A DNA stretch of 64,000 nucleotides, from positions 24,533,740-24,597,739 of the forward strand of contig CAIIXF020000010.1 of assembly GCA_903813345.2 (NCBI GenBank), read 5' to 3'. Below are positions 1-10,740 of the stretch, piece after piece; positions within the stretch are counted from its first letter, which is position 1; every line of letters begins with the position of its first letter. The notes beneath the pieces were generated by a model that did not search any database, was not told the DNA's origin, and saw only the letters and a list, made by a program, of their open reading frames with translations. The translations under genes were made by a program, and so were the position numbers. This DNA comes from Owenia fusiformis (taxonomy: Eukaryota > Annelida > Polychaeta > Sabellida > Oweniidae).

Positions 1-352
1 TTGAACCATGAGTCATAGGGGAGTTTTCTGTATTGATGTTGAACAGAAATAACTTAAAACAGGAATCCTATCGACAGAGGTTTTAAAACGTGCCAGTCAA
101 AAGTGAATTTTGCAAGACAAAAATGGCGGCCATTTTGAAAATAGGCGAGCTTTTGAACCAGGAGTCATAGGGGAGTTTTCTGTATTGATGTTGAACAGAA
201 ATAACTTAAAACAGGAATCCTATCGACAGAGGTTTTAAAACGTGCAACTATTGTTGACGGACGGACAGATGGACGGACGGACAGACGGACGGACGGACGG
301 ACAGACGGACAAGTGAGCGATTGCAAAAGCTCACCATGTGAGCTAAAAATAG
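1..352 (+). mobile_element. 3' part of a Helitron-like ('pearl'-style) non-autonomous element
   Basis: Bases 1-93 are repeated almost exactly at 153-245, so two core units of 152 bp lie in tandem. They are followed by a (GGAC)n microsatellite and then a perfect hairpin at 328-344 (AGCTCAC / GTGAGCT, 3-nt loop) leading into CTAAAAA. Core tandem repeats, a tetranucleotide microsatellite and a terminal hairpin before CTAA are the arrangement described for bivalve pearl elements and for Helitron/Helentron-derived short elements. The family assignment is inference. The left end lies outside the window. The unit contains AAAATGGCGGCCATTTT (123-139), itself a palindrome. Confidence 0.6.
256..311 (+). 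repeat. (GGAC)n microsatellite
   Basis: About fourteen GGAC/AGAC tetranucleotides in a row. It sits between the core repeats and the terminal hairpin of the Helitron-like element, the same position as the tract at 12494-12529. Confidence 0.9.
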
Positions 353-495
353 GTCCACTACTTTTCGAGTTCATATGCAAAATAACACACACTAAGTTAG
401 AAGCCATTTTTCAAAATGGCTGCCTACTTGCCAAAGTGTCATAAGATAGTGTCCCATGCTTATGAGTTTTCACAAATTATATATGCCAAAATCGC
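353..495 (+). repeat. Partial copy of the AAAATGGC core-repeat family
   Basis: Starts directly after the Helitron-like end with CACTACTTTTCGAGTT and continues through GCCATTTTTCAAAATGGC and AGTGTCAT. These phrases recur in the copies at 3147-3660 and 5204-6560. The abrupt join suggests that the Helitron-like element at 1-352 inserted into an older copy. Confidence 0.55.
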
Positions 496-504
496 TCCAT
501 AGCC

Positions 505-705
505 TATTACTCTTCCCAGTTACAGCAACTTAGAATTTTGACACACATCAAATTGTCCGCTATTTCCAATTCTGATTGAACGAAATGCGATGGTACCTTC
601 AGACCCTTGGGTTGCCATTTGGAAGTGATTGTGTTTTCTGATTTGCTTAAAATCTTGCAAGCAAAGGGATGCAAAACAAATAAGCTAATTCTCATTGCCT
701 AGTCT
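505..705 (+). repeat. Interspersed repeat, copy 1 (mate at 62738-62952)
   Basis: About 200 bp that match 62738-62952 in the same orientation with scattered substitutions, beginning TATTACTCTTCCCAGTTACA and ending near AGTCT. No coding potential and no terminal inverted repeat were recognised. The family is unknown. Confidence 0.8.
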
Positions 706-1380
706 AAATTAGTGTGTTTGTTCATTTCCCGCCTGCCGGGCATAGAAGATAATCATTCATTTTCAGTTATTCATGTTCTTTCTGGTCAAATATAGAGAAA
801 AGTACTTCTCCATTAATCATGAAAATTATTTCTTAAATTATCGGTGAATTAAGCTTTTTAATGGTGTATAAAACTTAATGATTGGTCTTATATTTCTAGA
901 GATATCGTAATTTGAAAAGAGTGTTTTTCAGCGCGATTCTTATATTCCTTCCGCAATTCAGCTGCACTATTAATACCTTTGATTGATAGGCTAGCTAGCA
1001 GTAGATTATGAATTCTTTGAAGTGACAATGTTTTGACATGGACAAACCTTCCTAATTCATAAATATTCAAATCGTCATAGTTACATTTCCTTTTATGACC
1101 AGAGATTCTAGAGGTGGTGTGAATATTTTCGAAACAAATGCGTGATATACACATATTATATACACATATTGTATACACATATTTTGTACCAAATGCGTGA
1201 CATAAACGGCACTCTCATGCAAAGACCGAACAGAATGCGTTCGCTTTTTTTCGCCGTTCGGTATTTTACCGTGTCCAAATTTTTTTTTGATGTTGTGATT
1301 TCTATTTTTCCAGCAAATGCGTGACAATCACGCCTAATGCGTGAGGGTTGACAGGGCAGTATACGTAATCATTTAGTAAA
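706..1380. other. Unannotated AT-rich stretch with repeated ATGCGTGA words
   Basis: No gene was recognised. Between 1137 and 1345 the word ATGCGTGA occurs four times (near 1138, 1192, 1316 and 1335), mixed with TATACACATATT repeats. This may be a decayed tandem repeat. Confidence 0.4.
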
Positions 1381-1500
1381 CTGGACTGGGAAATCAGAGG
1401 TAGAAGGGTTTTTCAATAAAATATATTCCAAAAATTCTTGACACCCAGTAAGTCGTAGAGTCGAAGGGTCGTAGGTCGAAGGGTTTTTAGTACATTCCCA
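1381..1500 (+). repeat. Interspersed repeat with TCGAAGGGT minisatellite
   Basis: The sequence GGGTTTTTCAATAAAATATA, then TTCCAAAAATTCTTGACACC, then several GTCGAAGGGT / GTCGTAGG words matches the reverse complement of 61523-61631. A related minisatellite lies at 14500-14580. One boundary reads ACAGGGTGTCAAG in the distal copy, which resembles a Tc1/mariner-type terminus. That link is inference. Confidence 0.6.
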
Positions 1501-2444
1501 CAGTGAGTGAATCGATTAACATAAAACAATTGGGATAATCAACCGATGTATCAGGGCCTAAGCAAGGCAATTTTTTCCTTCGAGAGCTTGACTAAGAGGA
1601 GTTTTGCTGCATTTTCTTGTTTACTGATTGAAAAATTTCTTACACTTAGTTACGTTGAGAGGGGAAATATTTGATTGGATAGTTGAAATGATGGCAGGGA
1701 TCTCGCCAGGCTTTTAGAGTCCGGCGCCCCGCCGATCTCTCTCATGTTCAGACCTGATAGCGCCAGTGTCTCACGGGGTACCATCGAATAATTTTGGCAA
1801 CGTACCGGAGAACGACATTTTACTAAGAAATGGCAATAATTTAGCACAATATATTTTTTAACTAGAGTTCTATTTTGATTTTGACAAAAGTAAGTATTCC
1901 ATGCAATAACTATTTCATTCATGAGTTTGTAGGAATTCTGTGGGAACCCAGTTCTGATCAAGTACGAAGTTATTGAAATCGGCGCAGACGGACTTTACTC
2001 CGAAAGATGGTTTTTCGATTATAACTTTTTACAACATTTAAGTATAGACTTTTGAAAAAAGTACAGAATAGTCCTTATACTATTGAATAATTCTGTTATT
2101 TCTGATTCACACGACTCTGATTTGTTTAATTAAAAAAAGTTTTAAAAATATTACTTAGGAACGTAACCGGAGCTGGGAACGTAACCGGAGCAGATGGCAG
2201 TTGAATTATATAATTAAAAAAAATAAAATATATGATTTAAAGCATATATATTATTTACTAACACATATGTCAGCTTACTTGGTGTGATAGAATTATAGAA
2301 CACTGTCTATTAACGACTGAAAAGCAATGTTCTGTAGTTTAACTAGAAAAAATCATTCACTTTCTTACTTGCTTAATGACCCACGCCTAGGTTTATCGAG
2401 ACAAAGATGGATAACAACTGGTTTTGCATAAAACAATAAACGGG
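1501..2444. other. Stretch with no recognisable feature
   Basis: AT-rich sequence. The words GGAACGTAACCGGAGC occur twice in tandem at about 2158-2190. No coding signal, RNA gene or element end was recognised. Confidence 0.4.
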
Positions 2445-2690
2445 CACCCCACAGCCTATGGGGCCCGGGCCCCCCCCCCCCTAAGGTTGGCCCAGAAAAA
2501 AAAAAGTTGGGCCCAAAAATATTTTAGGCCAAAAAAGGCCCTAAGGCCCCAAAAAGTGGGTCTTTTGGTCATTATTAGGCCTTCTAAGGCCTTATTTTTT
2601 TAATTTTAGGCCAAATTTGGAAGAAAATGGGCCTCAAATTTTCAAAATTTGGGCCCACTTTTCGGTTTTAGGGGCCCAAAATGAGAAAAT
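2445..2690. repeat. GGCC/GGGCCC-rich degenerate low-complexity block
   Basis: Inside AT-rich DNA this block packs many GGCC, GGGCCC and AGGCCT words separated by A/T runs, plus a run of about 13 C. The pattern fits a decayed short-unit repeat. The open frame through it is compositional. Confidence 0.6.
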
Positions 2691-3146
2691 GAGAAAACAC
2701 GAGAATGGACCAAAAATTATGAACTTGGATATCTCAGTTGGTAAGTTTACAGCTTATATTCTGTTTCTTATAGACCACCTGGCAGATATGACCCAGTCTT
2801 TACAACCATCGTCACCGAACGGAACTAGTTTAAAAGGAAATCTTATCTGTGAATATTGCCTACAGGTGAGAAAGAGGACATGCTGCCTTTCCCATCCGCC
2901 ATTTTTTGTTATCGATACCACAAAATTTTGCAAATCGCCTTGACATAACTGTCACGCAATTACACCCTGGTAATTGGTCGGTTGGAAATAATGTTTTTTT
3001 ACACATTTCCTTAGATCATTTTCTCCCATGTGGTCTAAGAGTACCGAATAATTTTATGAGAATATGTTTCTCTAAGCTACACAATTTATAAGACGGTTGA
3101 AGGTTTAATAAATATTCATGAATTTGATATAATTTAAAAAATGAAC
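2691..3146. other. Stretch with no recognisable feature
   Basis: The open frame of about 108 codons that begins in the GGCC block and runs to 2943 has no recognisable domain and looks like chance. Nothing else was identified. Confidence 0.4.
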
Positions 3147-3660
3147 TAGAAAACAGCAACGCCAAAGCGTAGCAAATCCCATCAAACAGACATGGCTGGC
3201 ATTTTTACAAAGTATAAAGCAAAAAATGGCAGCCATTTTTCAAAATGGCCACCTTCTTCCAAAAGTGTCATGTTTATAATATTCACATACCAAATATGAA
3301 CAAAATCGCTCAACTACTTTTCAAGTTATAGTTAAATGCGTTAAAATTGCAGCCATTTTTCAAAATGGGCGCCTTCTACCAAAAGTGTCAATAGACTATG
3401 AGCATGGCCTATTATGAAAAAAATTGCTCTACTACTTTTCGAGTTACAGCAAAAATCGTAAAATAGCGTGTAAAGGCCGCCATTTTTCAAGATAGCTGCC
3501 ATGTGCTCCTTTACTATCTACATTTCTAGCTTCAATAATGTCCTATATAATTTGCAGCCTTCTACCAAAAGTGTCATTAGTGTGCGCTGCTAATTGTATT
3601 CACATACCAAATATGAAAAAATCGCTCCATTACTTTTCAAGTTATAGTAAAATGCGATTT
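3147..3660 (+). repeat. Tandem core repeats of the AAAATGGCNGCCATTTTT family
   Basis: Degenerate units of roughly 130-180 bp, each with a block near AAATATGAACAAAATCGCTC, a block CTACTTTTCAAGTTA, the palindrome AAAATGGCAGCCATTTTTCA, and CTTCTACCAAAAGTGTCA. The same modules in the same order appear at 353-495 and 5204-6560. In the last copy they lead to GGACGGACG, which ties the family to the (GGAC)n Helitron-like elements. Confidence 0.65.
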
Positions 3661-4149
3661 CTCTAGGTTTTTTGAAGATTGATAAATCAACATGGGGCTC
3701 AATATAGGTTTTTATAGTTTTTAACGGCTAAATATATCAAAAATAAGAAATGTTCAGAAATGTACCTGTTTTTTAAATCAATATATTAACTATAGAAATC
3801 TACAATACTAGAAAATTTCACCGTGAATTTTTGAAAAAAAGACACTTTAGTAAAGCCATTTTGATAGCTGTTTATAATGGCAGCCAATGGGGAATTTCCA
3901 CACAAATATCTTTGGAACTAGGTAAAAGAAAAAATTAAACCCTTCTTATTTTGAAGATGTAACATCCTGAAAATATTGGCTTTATTAATCTATAACTGTT
4001 CTGCAGGGGATCTTTTGAAGATTGATAAATTAACATGGATAGATATCAAAAATATATGTATTATTAGTGATACTAAGTGTCAAAAAAATGGTGCTAGATA
4101 TATAGCATGTGCAATTCTAGGGTTTTATTGCCGTAATTGACTCTACTAA

Positions 4150-4239
4150 TGGGCTAATTCGGCGGAAATGGCGATATATACCCAAGAACTTGAATTTTGT
4201 GATTTTTCAATATTTTAAAATGATTTCCGTAGTTACACC
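4150..4239 (-). mobile_element. End fragment of a MITE related to 53397-53862
   Basis: The reverse complement reads from GGTGTAACTACGGAAATCAT inward and aligns over about 95 bp to 53399-53490, including TTCAAGTTCTTGGG and ATATCGCCATTT. It is the inverted-repeat end of that family. The inner boundary at lower coordinates is unclear. Confidence 0.6.
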
Positions 4240-5203
4240 TTAACGTATCATAACTTCCGGAAGAGAATATTTCAGTGCTTTTGACAGTTCAATTGTACAT
4301 GTCTTTGATATGCTCTATGTTGACAAAATTAGCTCATGGTATTACTTTTATGAGTGTCTTCTACCTTCCATGAGGTATGTGAGGATCTCATTCATGAGAT
4401 AACTCTTATATTTCTGACTAAACTGCTTGCCTTTTTTCATGCTTAAGGTTCAGCTGGAAAGTAACATTTTGGTAAAAAATTGCTATACCTCCACATAGAT
4501 CCGGAGCCAGATCCAGCTCCTATTGGTAGTAGGAGAAAAGGATATTAATGGGAAGATAAGACACAAGCCAAAAATGCTACATCAAAAAACTGACCACACA
4601 AAAATATGACCCTCGTACTGACCTTTATTTTTTGTCAGACATTGATTGATCAATATTTACCCTGTAATCTCTTCTTTATGTATTAGTTTGAATGGTTGCA
4701 TGATATCAATTATTGATGCTGTAAATTGAATTTTCCCGGGACATTTCTTTCAAATTTTCAGAGCGTAAAGATAATGGAGTGTTTTGGTAATTTCTGGCAA
4801 TGTCCGATGTTGTTCGTCTTTCAAATTACGTCACGTCGCAACAAGCAGCCAATGAAGGTAAAGATCATGTAGCCTAACAAACCGTTCTTTTTGTTTCTCC
4901 AGGATTTTAAAGATATGTCATGGGGTTTCTCAGTAATCTCTGATGTGACGTCATCTGGAGTGATGTCATATTCTCAGAAAAGACATTTGACTTCGGGAAT
5001 AAACATTGAACAACGGAAATAGCCGAATCACTCTATTAAATATACGCTCCCTTCTTTTATGCTGTTTGCAATGTGTGATATTTATTGATAAACTGACTCC
5101 AGAAGATTTCGTGTCTTGTCCTTGAGTATATTTATTGAGCCTAGACACCACTGAAGAAGAGGTAATTTGGCAGAGGTCCGTGTACCTGCACATGTTATTT
5201 TCT
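4240..5203. other. Stretch with fragments of another interspersed repeat
   Basis: 4440-4495 and 5181-5215 match, in reverse orientation, the repeat at 12920-13040 and 15480-15600 (key words ATTTTGGTAAAAAATTGCTA and CACATGTTATTTTCTGGTAC). No gene was seen. Confidence 0.45.
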
Positions 5204-5485
5204 GGTACAAAAATAGACAACAGCAGCGCCAAAGCATAGCAAATCCCATCGAACAGCCATGACTGGTATTTTTACAAACAAAGTATACAGCAAAAATGGC
5301 AGCCATTTTTCAAAATGGCCACTTTCTACCAAAAGTGACATTAGACAGTGTGCCATTCTTATAGTATTCACATACCAAATATGAACAAAAAATCGCTCCA
5401 TTACTTTTCCAGTTTTAGTAAAATATGTTAAAATGGTAGCCATTTTTCAAAATAGCCGCCTTCTCATTAGACAGTGTGCCATGCT

Positions 5486-6196
5486 CACGCCCGGTGATCG
5501 TGAATAAAAAATAATCGAAAATAATGAATTTGGGACGGAGGGGGGGAGGGGACAGAGGGGGGGGAGGGGACAGAGGGGGGGGGGAGTAATAATTCTATAA
5601 AGTGAAACAACTTCACACGAATTCTTGTATTTGAAAAATGAACTCATTAACTTAGTAAGAAGCTGGATGATATACCCCTGGAGACTGAAAAATGGGGGCA
5701 TTTGGAGTAAAAGGACTTAAAGTCGCGAAACATCTCTAATCATGTCTTATATACATATTGCTCCCCCCCCCTCCGTCCCCTCCCCCCCCCCCCGTCCCAA
5801 ATTCATTATTTTCGATTATTTTTTATTTCACACATGGAAACTTATTTTATAAATTCAGCAATGACATTAATTTAGTTATGATAACATCACTTACAAGTTT
5901 TTATTACAGGTCGTCCAGACTCCAGACCATTGTTGCTTGATTTATAGCAAAAACGTTGATTTGTGCCTGTTGATGGCCTTGCGCCTTTTTTAATAGATCT
6001 CATACCTTAGATGCGTATCGTTTCAGAAAAAATCCCAGAAAACCTAACATATTCTACCATACCGTGCGCCTATCCATTTAGCAATTCAATGGTAAACTTT
6101 TTCTTGAAAAAATAAATCTTCCAGATTTGTTGAATTTCCTAGCAGAAATTGCCTGCTCCCCCCCCCTACGTCCCATATTCACGATCACCGGGCGTG
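5486..6196. mobile_element. 711-bp non-autonomous DNA transposon with 20-bp TIRs
   Basis: The left end CACGCCCGGTGATCGTGAAT and the right end ATTCACGATCACCGGGCGTG are perfect inverted copies. The flanks show ATGCT on both sides (5481-5485 and 6197-6201), a 5-bp target duplication that fits the interrupted host repeat. G-runs follow the left end and C-runs precede the right. A further inverted copy of the left subterminal sequence lies at about 5762-5830, so the left half is itself a foldback. No transposase is present. The 5-bp duplication and CAC start would suit a Transib-like or CACTA-like system, but the superfamily is unproven. Confidence 0.8.
5762..5830 (-). repeat. Inverted copy of the element's left subterminal region
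   Basis: The reverse complement carries AAAAAATAATCGAAAATAAT followed by GAATTTGGGACGG and G-runs, matching 5505-5580. It stops before the 20-bp terminal repeat. Confidence 0.75.
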
Positions 6197-6560
6197 ATGC
6201 TTACAGTATTCACATACCAAATGAACAAAATCGCTCACTACTTTTCGAGTTACAGCAAAAATCGTAAAATAACGAGTAAAGGCCGCCATTTTTCAAGATG
6301 GCTGCCATGTGCTTCTTTAATATCTACATTTCTAGCTTTATCAATGTCCTATATAATTTTTTTATATTTAAAACATATTGCTATTACAGTTTACATACTG
6401 AACCTAAAATACTGTAAAATCGGCAAAAAAATGGCCGCCATTTTTAAATTAGTGGCCATTCTGAAAATCGCTTTTCAAGCAGAACTTCTAGCTCCATAGG
6501 GTATATGTATACAAAATATGAACAAAATCAGGCCAACGATATTTGAGTTATTGCCTGGAC

Positions 6561-7260
6561 GGACGTCTTGTTTATATGGTGTTCATGTCATCTTCATTCA
6601 GTCTAGCTTGAAAATTTATTTGTAGTTGCTGTTGTTTCCTTCTTACTTCTTCTTATTTTATTTGTCTTTTTCTTTCACTTCTTGTCTTCTTAGTTTCTTC
6701 TTCTATATTTCTGTTGTTGTTATTTTCTTGTCCTCTTTAGTTTCTTCTTTCTGGGTCTTTTTTCTCCCTATTACTTTTCCTCTTTGGTCTTGTTTGGTGT
6801 CGGGTCTGCAGACTTGTGACTACACGTCGGTGGGTTAAGCTTTTTCTACCGGTAACACTCCCCTTTCCCTTTGTCTTTATCGATGTTTGTTTTTGTTGCT
6901 GTTTTCCTTCTATAGTTTACCCTCATTTCGGAGACTTATATCTAAATTCTGTTCATTCTTATTGTTTTTCTCATTTCCTTATTTAGAACTCTGACGATAT
7001 ATTTAATATTTGATTTTTTGGCTTTTACATTTTATCTGTATCCATTTATTTTCAGCAATTGTCTTTTTTATAAATGCTGACAGTATTTCTTTCTTATATC
7101 CTTGAGATATCAATTTTTCCCCAAGGACTTGATTATTTTTGAAGCAATTGTTTCATCACTGCAGACTCTTGATATTCTTATTATCTGTGACACAGAGACT
7201 CCGCATGACTGTTTTCTTGGAATGTTTCCTGAAAGGTCTGGATAAGAAACTATTTGAGAA
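6561..7260. repeat. Pyrimidine-rich low-complexity stretch
   Basis: 6626-6800 is nearly all T and C (TTCTTCTTATTTTATTTG style words) and gives a spurious hydrophobic open frame. The rest, to 7260, is AT-rich with no recognised feature. Confidence 0.6.
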
Positions 7261-7327
7261 ACGGACGCACGGACGGACATATGGACGTATGTACGGACAT
7301 ACGGACGGACGTAAGGACAGACGGACA
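7261..7327 (+). repeat. Degenerate (GGAC)n microsatellite
   Basis: GGAC units broken by ATATGGACGTATGTACGG. This is the same tetranucleotide as in the Helitron-like elements, but no core repeats or terminal hairpin were recognised beside it. Confidence 0.75.
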
Positions 7328-7736
7328 TCATTTGTTGTTGCTGCATTAGTTTCTTCATTCATTGGCTTCTTTCTCAGACGGAGGCGTTCCCTATATCTCT
7401 AGGGTGTTTCATTTTTGGACTTTTTTCTGATCAAGTTGCTATTCATACATTATGATCTATGGTTAGTAGGGACCGCACAAAAAACACCCACTTTCTCATA
7501 TTTTTCCAGGGGTAGGGCGCTATAAAGTCATATTAAAAATATGAAATAGTACTTAATCATCATAATTAGTTGTATTAAAATATCAGAAATACAGGGTGTC
7601 CAAAAAAAACAGGACCTAAGGAAATTGAATAATTCGGTCAATTTTGCATATTTTGAATTATTTAGTTCATTCAATGGGAATTTTGTTGTGAAAGTTTGAT
7701 AATAATCTACCAATTGAGTCAAAAACTACAGCTCCT

Positions 7737-8062
7737 TACAAAACATGCCCCAAATGTGCAAATCTCATCTCTATGCACAATTCAATCCGGCGAACAAAGC
7801 TGTTGATGATCCTCCTACACATATGTCTTTCTGAATGGACAAGTTTGTTCCAAGAACAATTGCTACTGGGGCTTACAACCTCCTGATGAAGTGTTACAGC
7901 ATCCATTGCATTCTGAACAATGCACTCCCTGGGTGGCAATGAGGAAACATGGAATCATCAGTCCCTTTTGGTCCGAAGGTGACTTGGGACTTGCTATCAC
8001 CATGAACAAGGACCAGCAAGTTCTCACCAAGTTTTGGAGGTCACTAAGCACCAGAAGGGACA
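7737..8062 (-). pseudogene. Second transposase remnant, head-to-head with the first
   Basis: On the minus strand 7737-7800 encodes IINSFVRRIELCIEMRFAHL, then GHVL and a stop. It is clearly the same C-terminus as the plus-strand remnant ending near 8413. Further upstream on this strand (8062 to 7863) there is a separate open frame that could be the middle of the transposase, though I cannot confirm it. The PDLNP block is missing from this copy. With the plus-strand remnant it forms a head-to-head pair whose centre is near 8065-8085. Confidence 0.55.
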
Positions 8063-8079
8063 TCTAAGGAGGTAATTAA

Positions 8080-8415
8080 GCAGTAGTTTCAACAAGCCAA
8101 TACCACCCCAACACTGCAAATGATATGCTGAAATGGTTTAGGCAATGCTTTGGTGGTCAGCTCATCAGTTGCAGAACGCAAACCATATGGGCAGCTCATT
8201 TGCCTGATCTTAATCCCCCAAATTTTTATCTTTGAGGATTTCTCAAAGCCAATGTGTATATTGACAGGCCCCTAACAATCTTAAGAGGGCAATAACTACC
8301 CCAATATTTACCATCCACATTAATGTGTATAGGTAAGGGTCATTAACAACTTTGTTCGCAGGATTCGTTTGTGCATAGAGAGGAGAAGTGCCCACTTTGA
8401 GCATGTTTTGTAAAG
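8080..8415 (+). pseudogene. Mariner-type transposase C-terminal remnant
   Basis: Forward-strand translation gives HPNTANDMLKWFRQCF, then AAHLPDLNPPNFYL, then GFLKANVYIDRP. This is the mariner/IS630 pattern of the HTA..WL helix, the catalytic PDLNPxDF block and the (W)GxLK block. A stop codon replaces the expected Trp before GFLK (about 8234) and another follows at about 8295. In a different frame the end reads FVRRIRLCIERRSAHFEHVL, a typical transposase C-terminus, before the stop at about 8413. The N-terminal helix-turn-helix and the first catalytic Asp are not recognisable. This is a decayed DNA-transposon gene, not a functional enzyme. Confidence 0.75.
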
Positions 8416-8529
8416 GACTGTAGTTTTTGACACAATAAATAGATTATCATCAAACTTTCAGAACAAAATTCTCATTGAATGAACTAAATAATTCTTAAAG
8501 AACAGGTCCATTTAACAGACTATTGGTCC

Positions 8530-10300
8530 ACTTAGACTTTTTCTGAAAAACTCATTCTTCCATTTACTTTTAAAACCGATAGCAAGTTGTAGATAAACCT
8601 TTCTTCTTGAGATGTGCAATTTCAAAAAGTGGCATTAGTTCTCCATTTCTTTGAAAAATTGGCAGTAAGAACCCCTATCACAAGGCTGTCTGAATATGGG
8701 TACACATTATGTTTACCATCAAAATAATATCAAAACTTATCATTACATAGAATTTAATATATGGAACATATGGCATACAAGTATTTGTAGAAGGAAATTG
8801 ACAAAATCAAGCGATGTATGTAGTTTACCTATGCAAATCTAGAAAACATTGTCATTTTTCGTTCACTTTATTATCAAGTTTTAGCATGGTGCCCATTCCC
8901 TTTCATTGAAAAGTTAACCGTCAGCCCACACTCCCACAAAAAATATATTGAAACTGTATAATGCAGAGACTGTAAAGTAACTTCTCTGCAAATATCATTT
9001 TTGTGGGAGTTTGGGCTCACAACTAAAACTTAACTTTTGTGATGAAAATAAGCCTGACTGGTTTATGTTTTCAATATGGCTGCTAACCTGGGCATACATG
9101 TACACTACATAACTGCATGTACAGATTAGGCCATTCAAAATTAATTATATGTTGGCATTCTGATGAAGAGCCTTATATTAAAAACTACAAAACCTTCATT
9201 TATTTAAAGGGTTTTATATATTATTTAAGAGTGAAAATGCAATAACACATTGTGCCAAAGCAAGTAACACACCTCTTGAGTTCAGATGACCTTGTTCATG
9301 AAGTTTATATACCGTCATGTAGTGTTTAATCAATCTTGGAACTCATTTCGCTACAATATAATCCAAGATCACAATTCCCTTTGTCATTTATATACATTAC
9401 AAGTAGAGAGTACATGGGGACATTTTGTTTTTTCTGAAAACATAGAATTTAGTGACATTATAAAAAAATATTTGAATGGCCTAAGTGTTTTTCTAAATAG
9501 GGAATAAGTAGAAATTATTTTAGGCAATCCTTTGAGTGTCATGCCATTCATACATGATGCTGCCTTATATTTTATGATATATATTGAGAGAGGATTTCTC
9601 TGAATTATTTGTGTATCAAATATGGGAACTGCAAATTGGCAAATAACTTTAAAAGTAAGTGTACATTCAAACATTTTAATTTCAAATGCCAAATAAAATG
9701 CAAAATGCCAATGGGCATTTAGTAAAAGTGACCCTATAACTATTTAGAATATGGCAAACATGTTTAGAAAACTGGCGAGAAGCAATTGAAATAAGAAAAT
9801 CCATTCTTTTTGAAGTACCCTTGTGTGCATTTAATTCCAGTCATTTTATCCTAATTGCCCATGGGCATTTAAAATAATAATCACATCTCAACTCTTAAAA
9901 TATGCTTAGGATACTGTTAGAGTCTCAAAAGGCAACAAGAACAATCATTTTTGAAACAAGAAAATTTAGTCCCCCTAAAAATGCCCATATTGGTATTAAT
10001 TCTCAAGATTTTCAGGTAATTGCCCGTTATAATTTATTAATTTTTTTTTTAATTTCTATTCACGTGTTTTTTTATCAGTCACAATCAAAATAAAGCCAAT
10101 TGCTCTCATTTCTTGGATTAGAAACAGTAAAATTTTGACAAAAATAGCAACTCTCAAAGTTGACCTTTAAACCACCCTAGTGTCAAGGTCAAATGTCAAA
10201 ACTCTCAGAAATCACATTTTAAGTAATGAGTCATACTTCCTCTTCAATTCCATGTCAATATATACTTGTTTTGTAGGGGGGCTAAAAGAGGGGTTTACCG
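8530..10300. other. Non-coding interior of the mariner span
   Basis: Apart from the small MITE near 8.9-9.0 kb, I recognise nothing in this AT-rich stretch. The words CCAATGGGCATTT and CCATGGGCATTT occur at about 9707 and 9859. Open frames here are short and have no domain. Confidence 0.4.
8909..9039. mobile_element. Short palindromic MITE
   Basis: AGCCCACACTCCCACAAAAA at 8923 pairs with TTTTTGTGGGAGTTTGGGCT ending at 9017 (one mismatch), and AAAAGTTAA flanks extend the inverted repeat. A weaker relative may start at about 13127 (CCCAAACTCCCACAAACTGC). It lies inside the mariner span. Confidence 0.6.
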
Positions 10301-10385
10301 CCACCTGTCCTTTCAAGGCAAAATATGCAAAATTGACCGAGTTATTCAACTTTCTTACGGTCCTGTTTTTTTGGACACCCTGTAG

Positions 10386-10740
10386 CATGGAAATGATTTT
10401 AGAATACTTCTTTGAACAGTACAAGCTGTCATCATTTGCTTGAAGCTACAAATATAAAAAAAGATGAGACCAAAAAAAGATGTGTAGTGGATCAAAATTG
10501 ACACAAAAAATTTGATATCTCTGGTTTCAGTTGTCATAAAATGATGTATAATGACTCTTTAGAAAGGCCTTCTTATGTATTTTATGTAGGAAGTCATAAT
10601 ACAACATTTTATGACAACTGAATCCAGAGATATCAAACTTTTTGTGTTAATTTTGATCCACGACACACTTTTTTTGGTCTTATCTATTTTATATTTGTAG
10701 CTTCAAGCAAAAGATGACAGCTTTTACAGCTCAAACAAGT
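10386..10740. repeat. Centre of the foldback palindrome
   Basis: 10420-10560 and 10570-10730 are inverted copies. Paired words include CTTGAAGCTACAAATATAAA, GTGGATCAAAATTGACACAA and CAGTTGTCATAAAATG with their reverse complements. The turn is near 10560-10570. This region continues the left arm past the mariner insertion. Confidence 0.8.

Larger units (their letters stand above)
5204..6560 (+). repeat. Core-repeat family copy, split by a DNA transposon
   Basis: 5204-5485 and 6202-6560 are two halves of one repeat like 3147-3660, with the same CGCCAAAGC(A/G)TAGCAAATC start and the same AAAATGGC palindromes. The left half stops at ATGCT and the right half resumes at ATGCT, on either side of the 711-bp insertion. 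The far end reads GGACGGACG, as in the Helitron-like elements. Confidence 0.7.
7592..10382. mobile_element. Tc1/mariner-type element inserted at TA inside the foldback
   Basis: The ends are CAGGGTGTCCAAAAAAAACA at 7592 and the inverted TTTTTTTGGACACCCTG ending at 10382. TA lies at 7590-7591 and at 10383-10384. The terminal match extends about 63 bp inward (to GGTCAATTTTGCATATTTT). CAGGGTGTCC termini and TA duplications are typical of Tc1/mariner. Both ends look like the transposase 3' end: 7655-7815 is an inverted copy of 8343-8495. The structure is therefore a rearranged palindrome rather than a standard element. The segment 8530-10300 carries no recognisable transposase. Confidence 0.8.

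Noticed and set aside
2617-2943. 108-codon open frame
   Set aside because: It starts inside the GGCC-rich low-complexity block and has no domain or codon signal.
6626-6838. Hydrophobic 70-codon frame (apparent membrane protein)
   Set aside because: Pyrimidine-rich low-complexity DNA translates to Phe/Leu/Ser runs. There is no other support.
9286-9692. Opposed 73- and 102-codon frames
   Set aside because: They lie in the non-coding interior of the mariner span with no domain and typical AT-rich chance composition.
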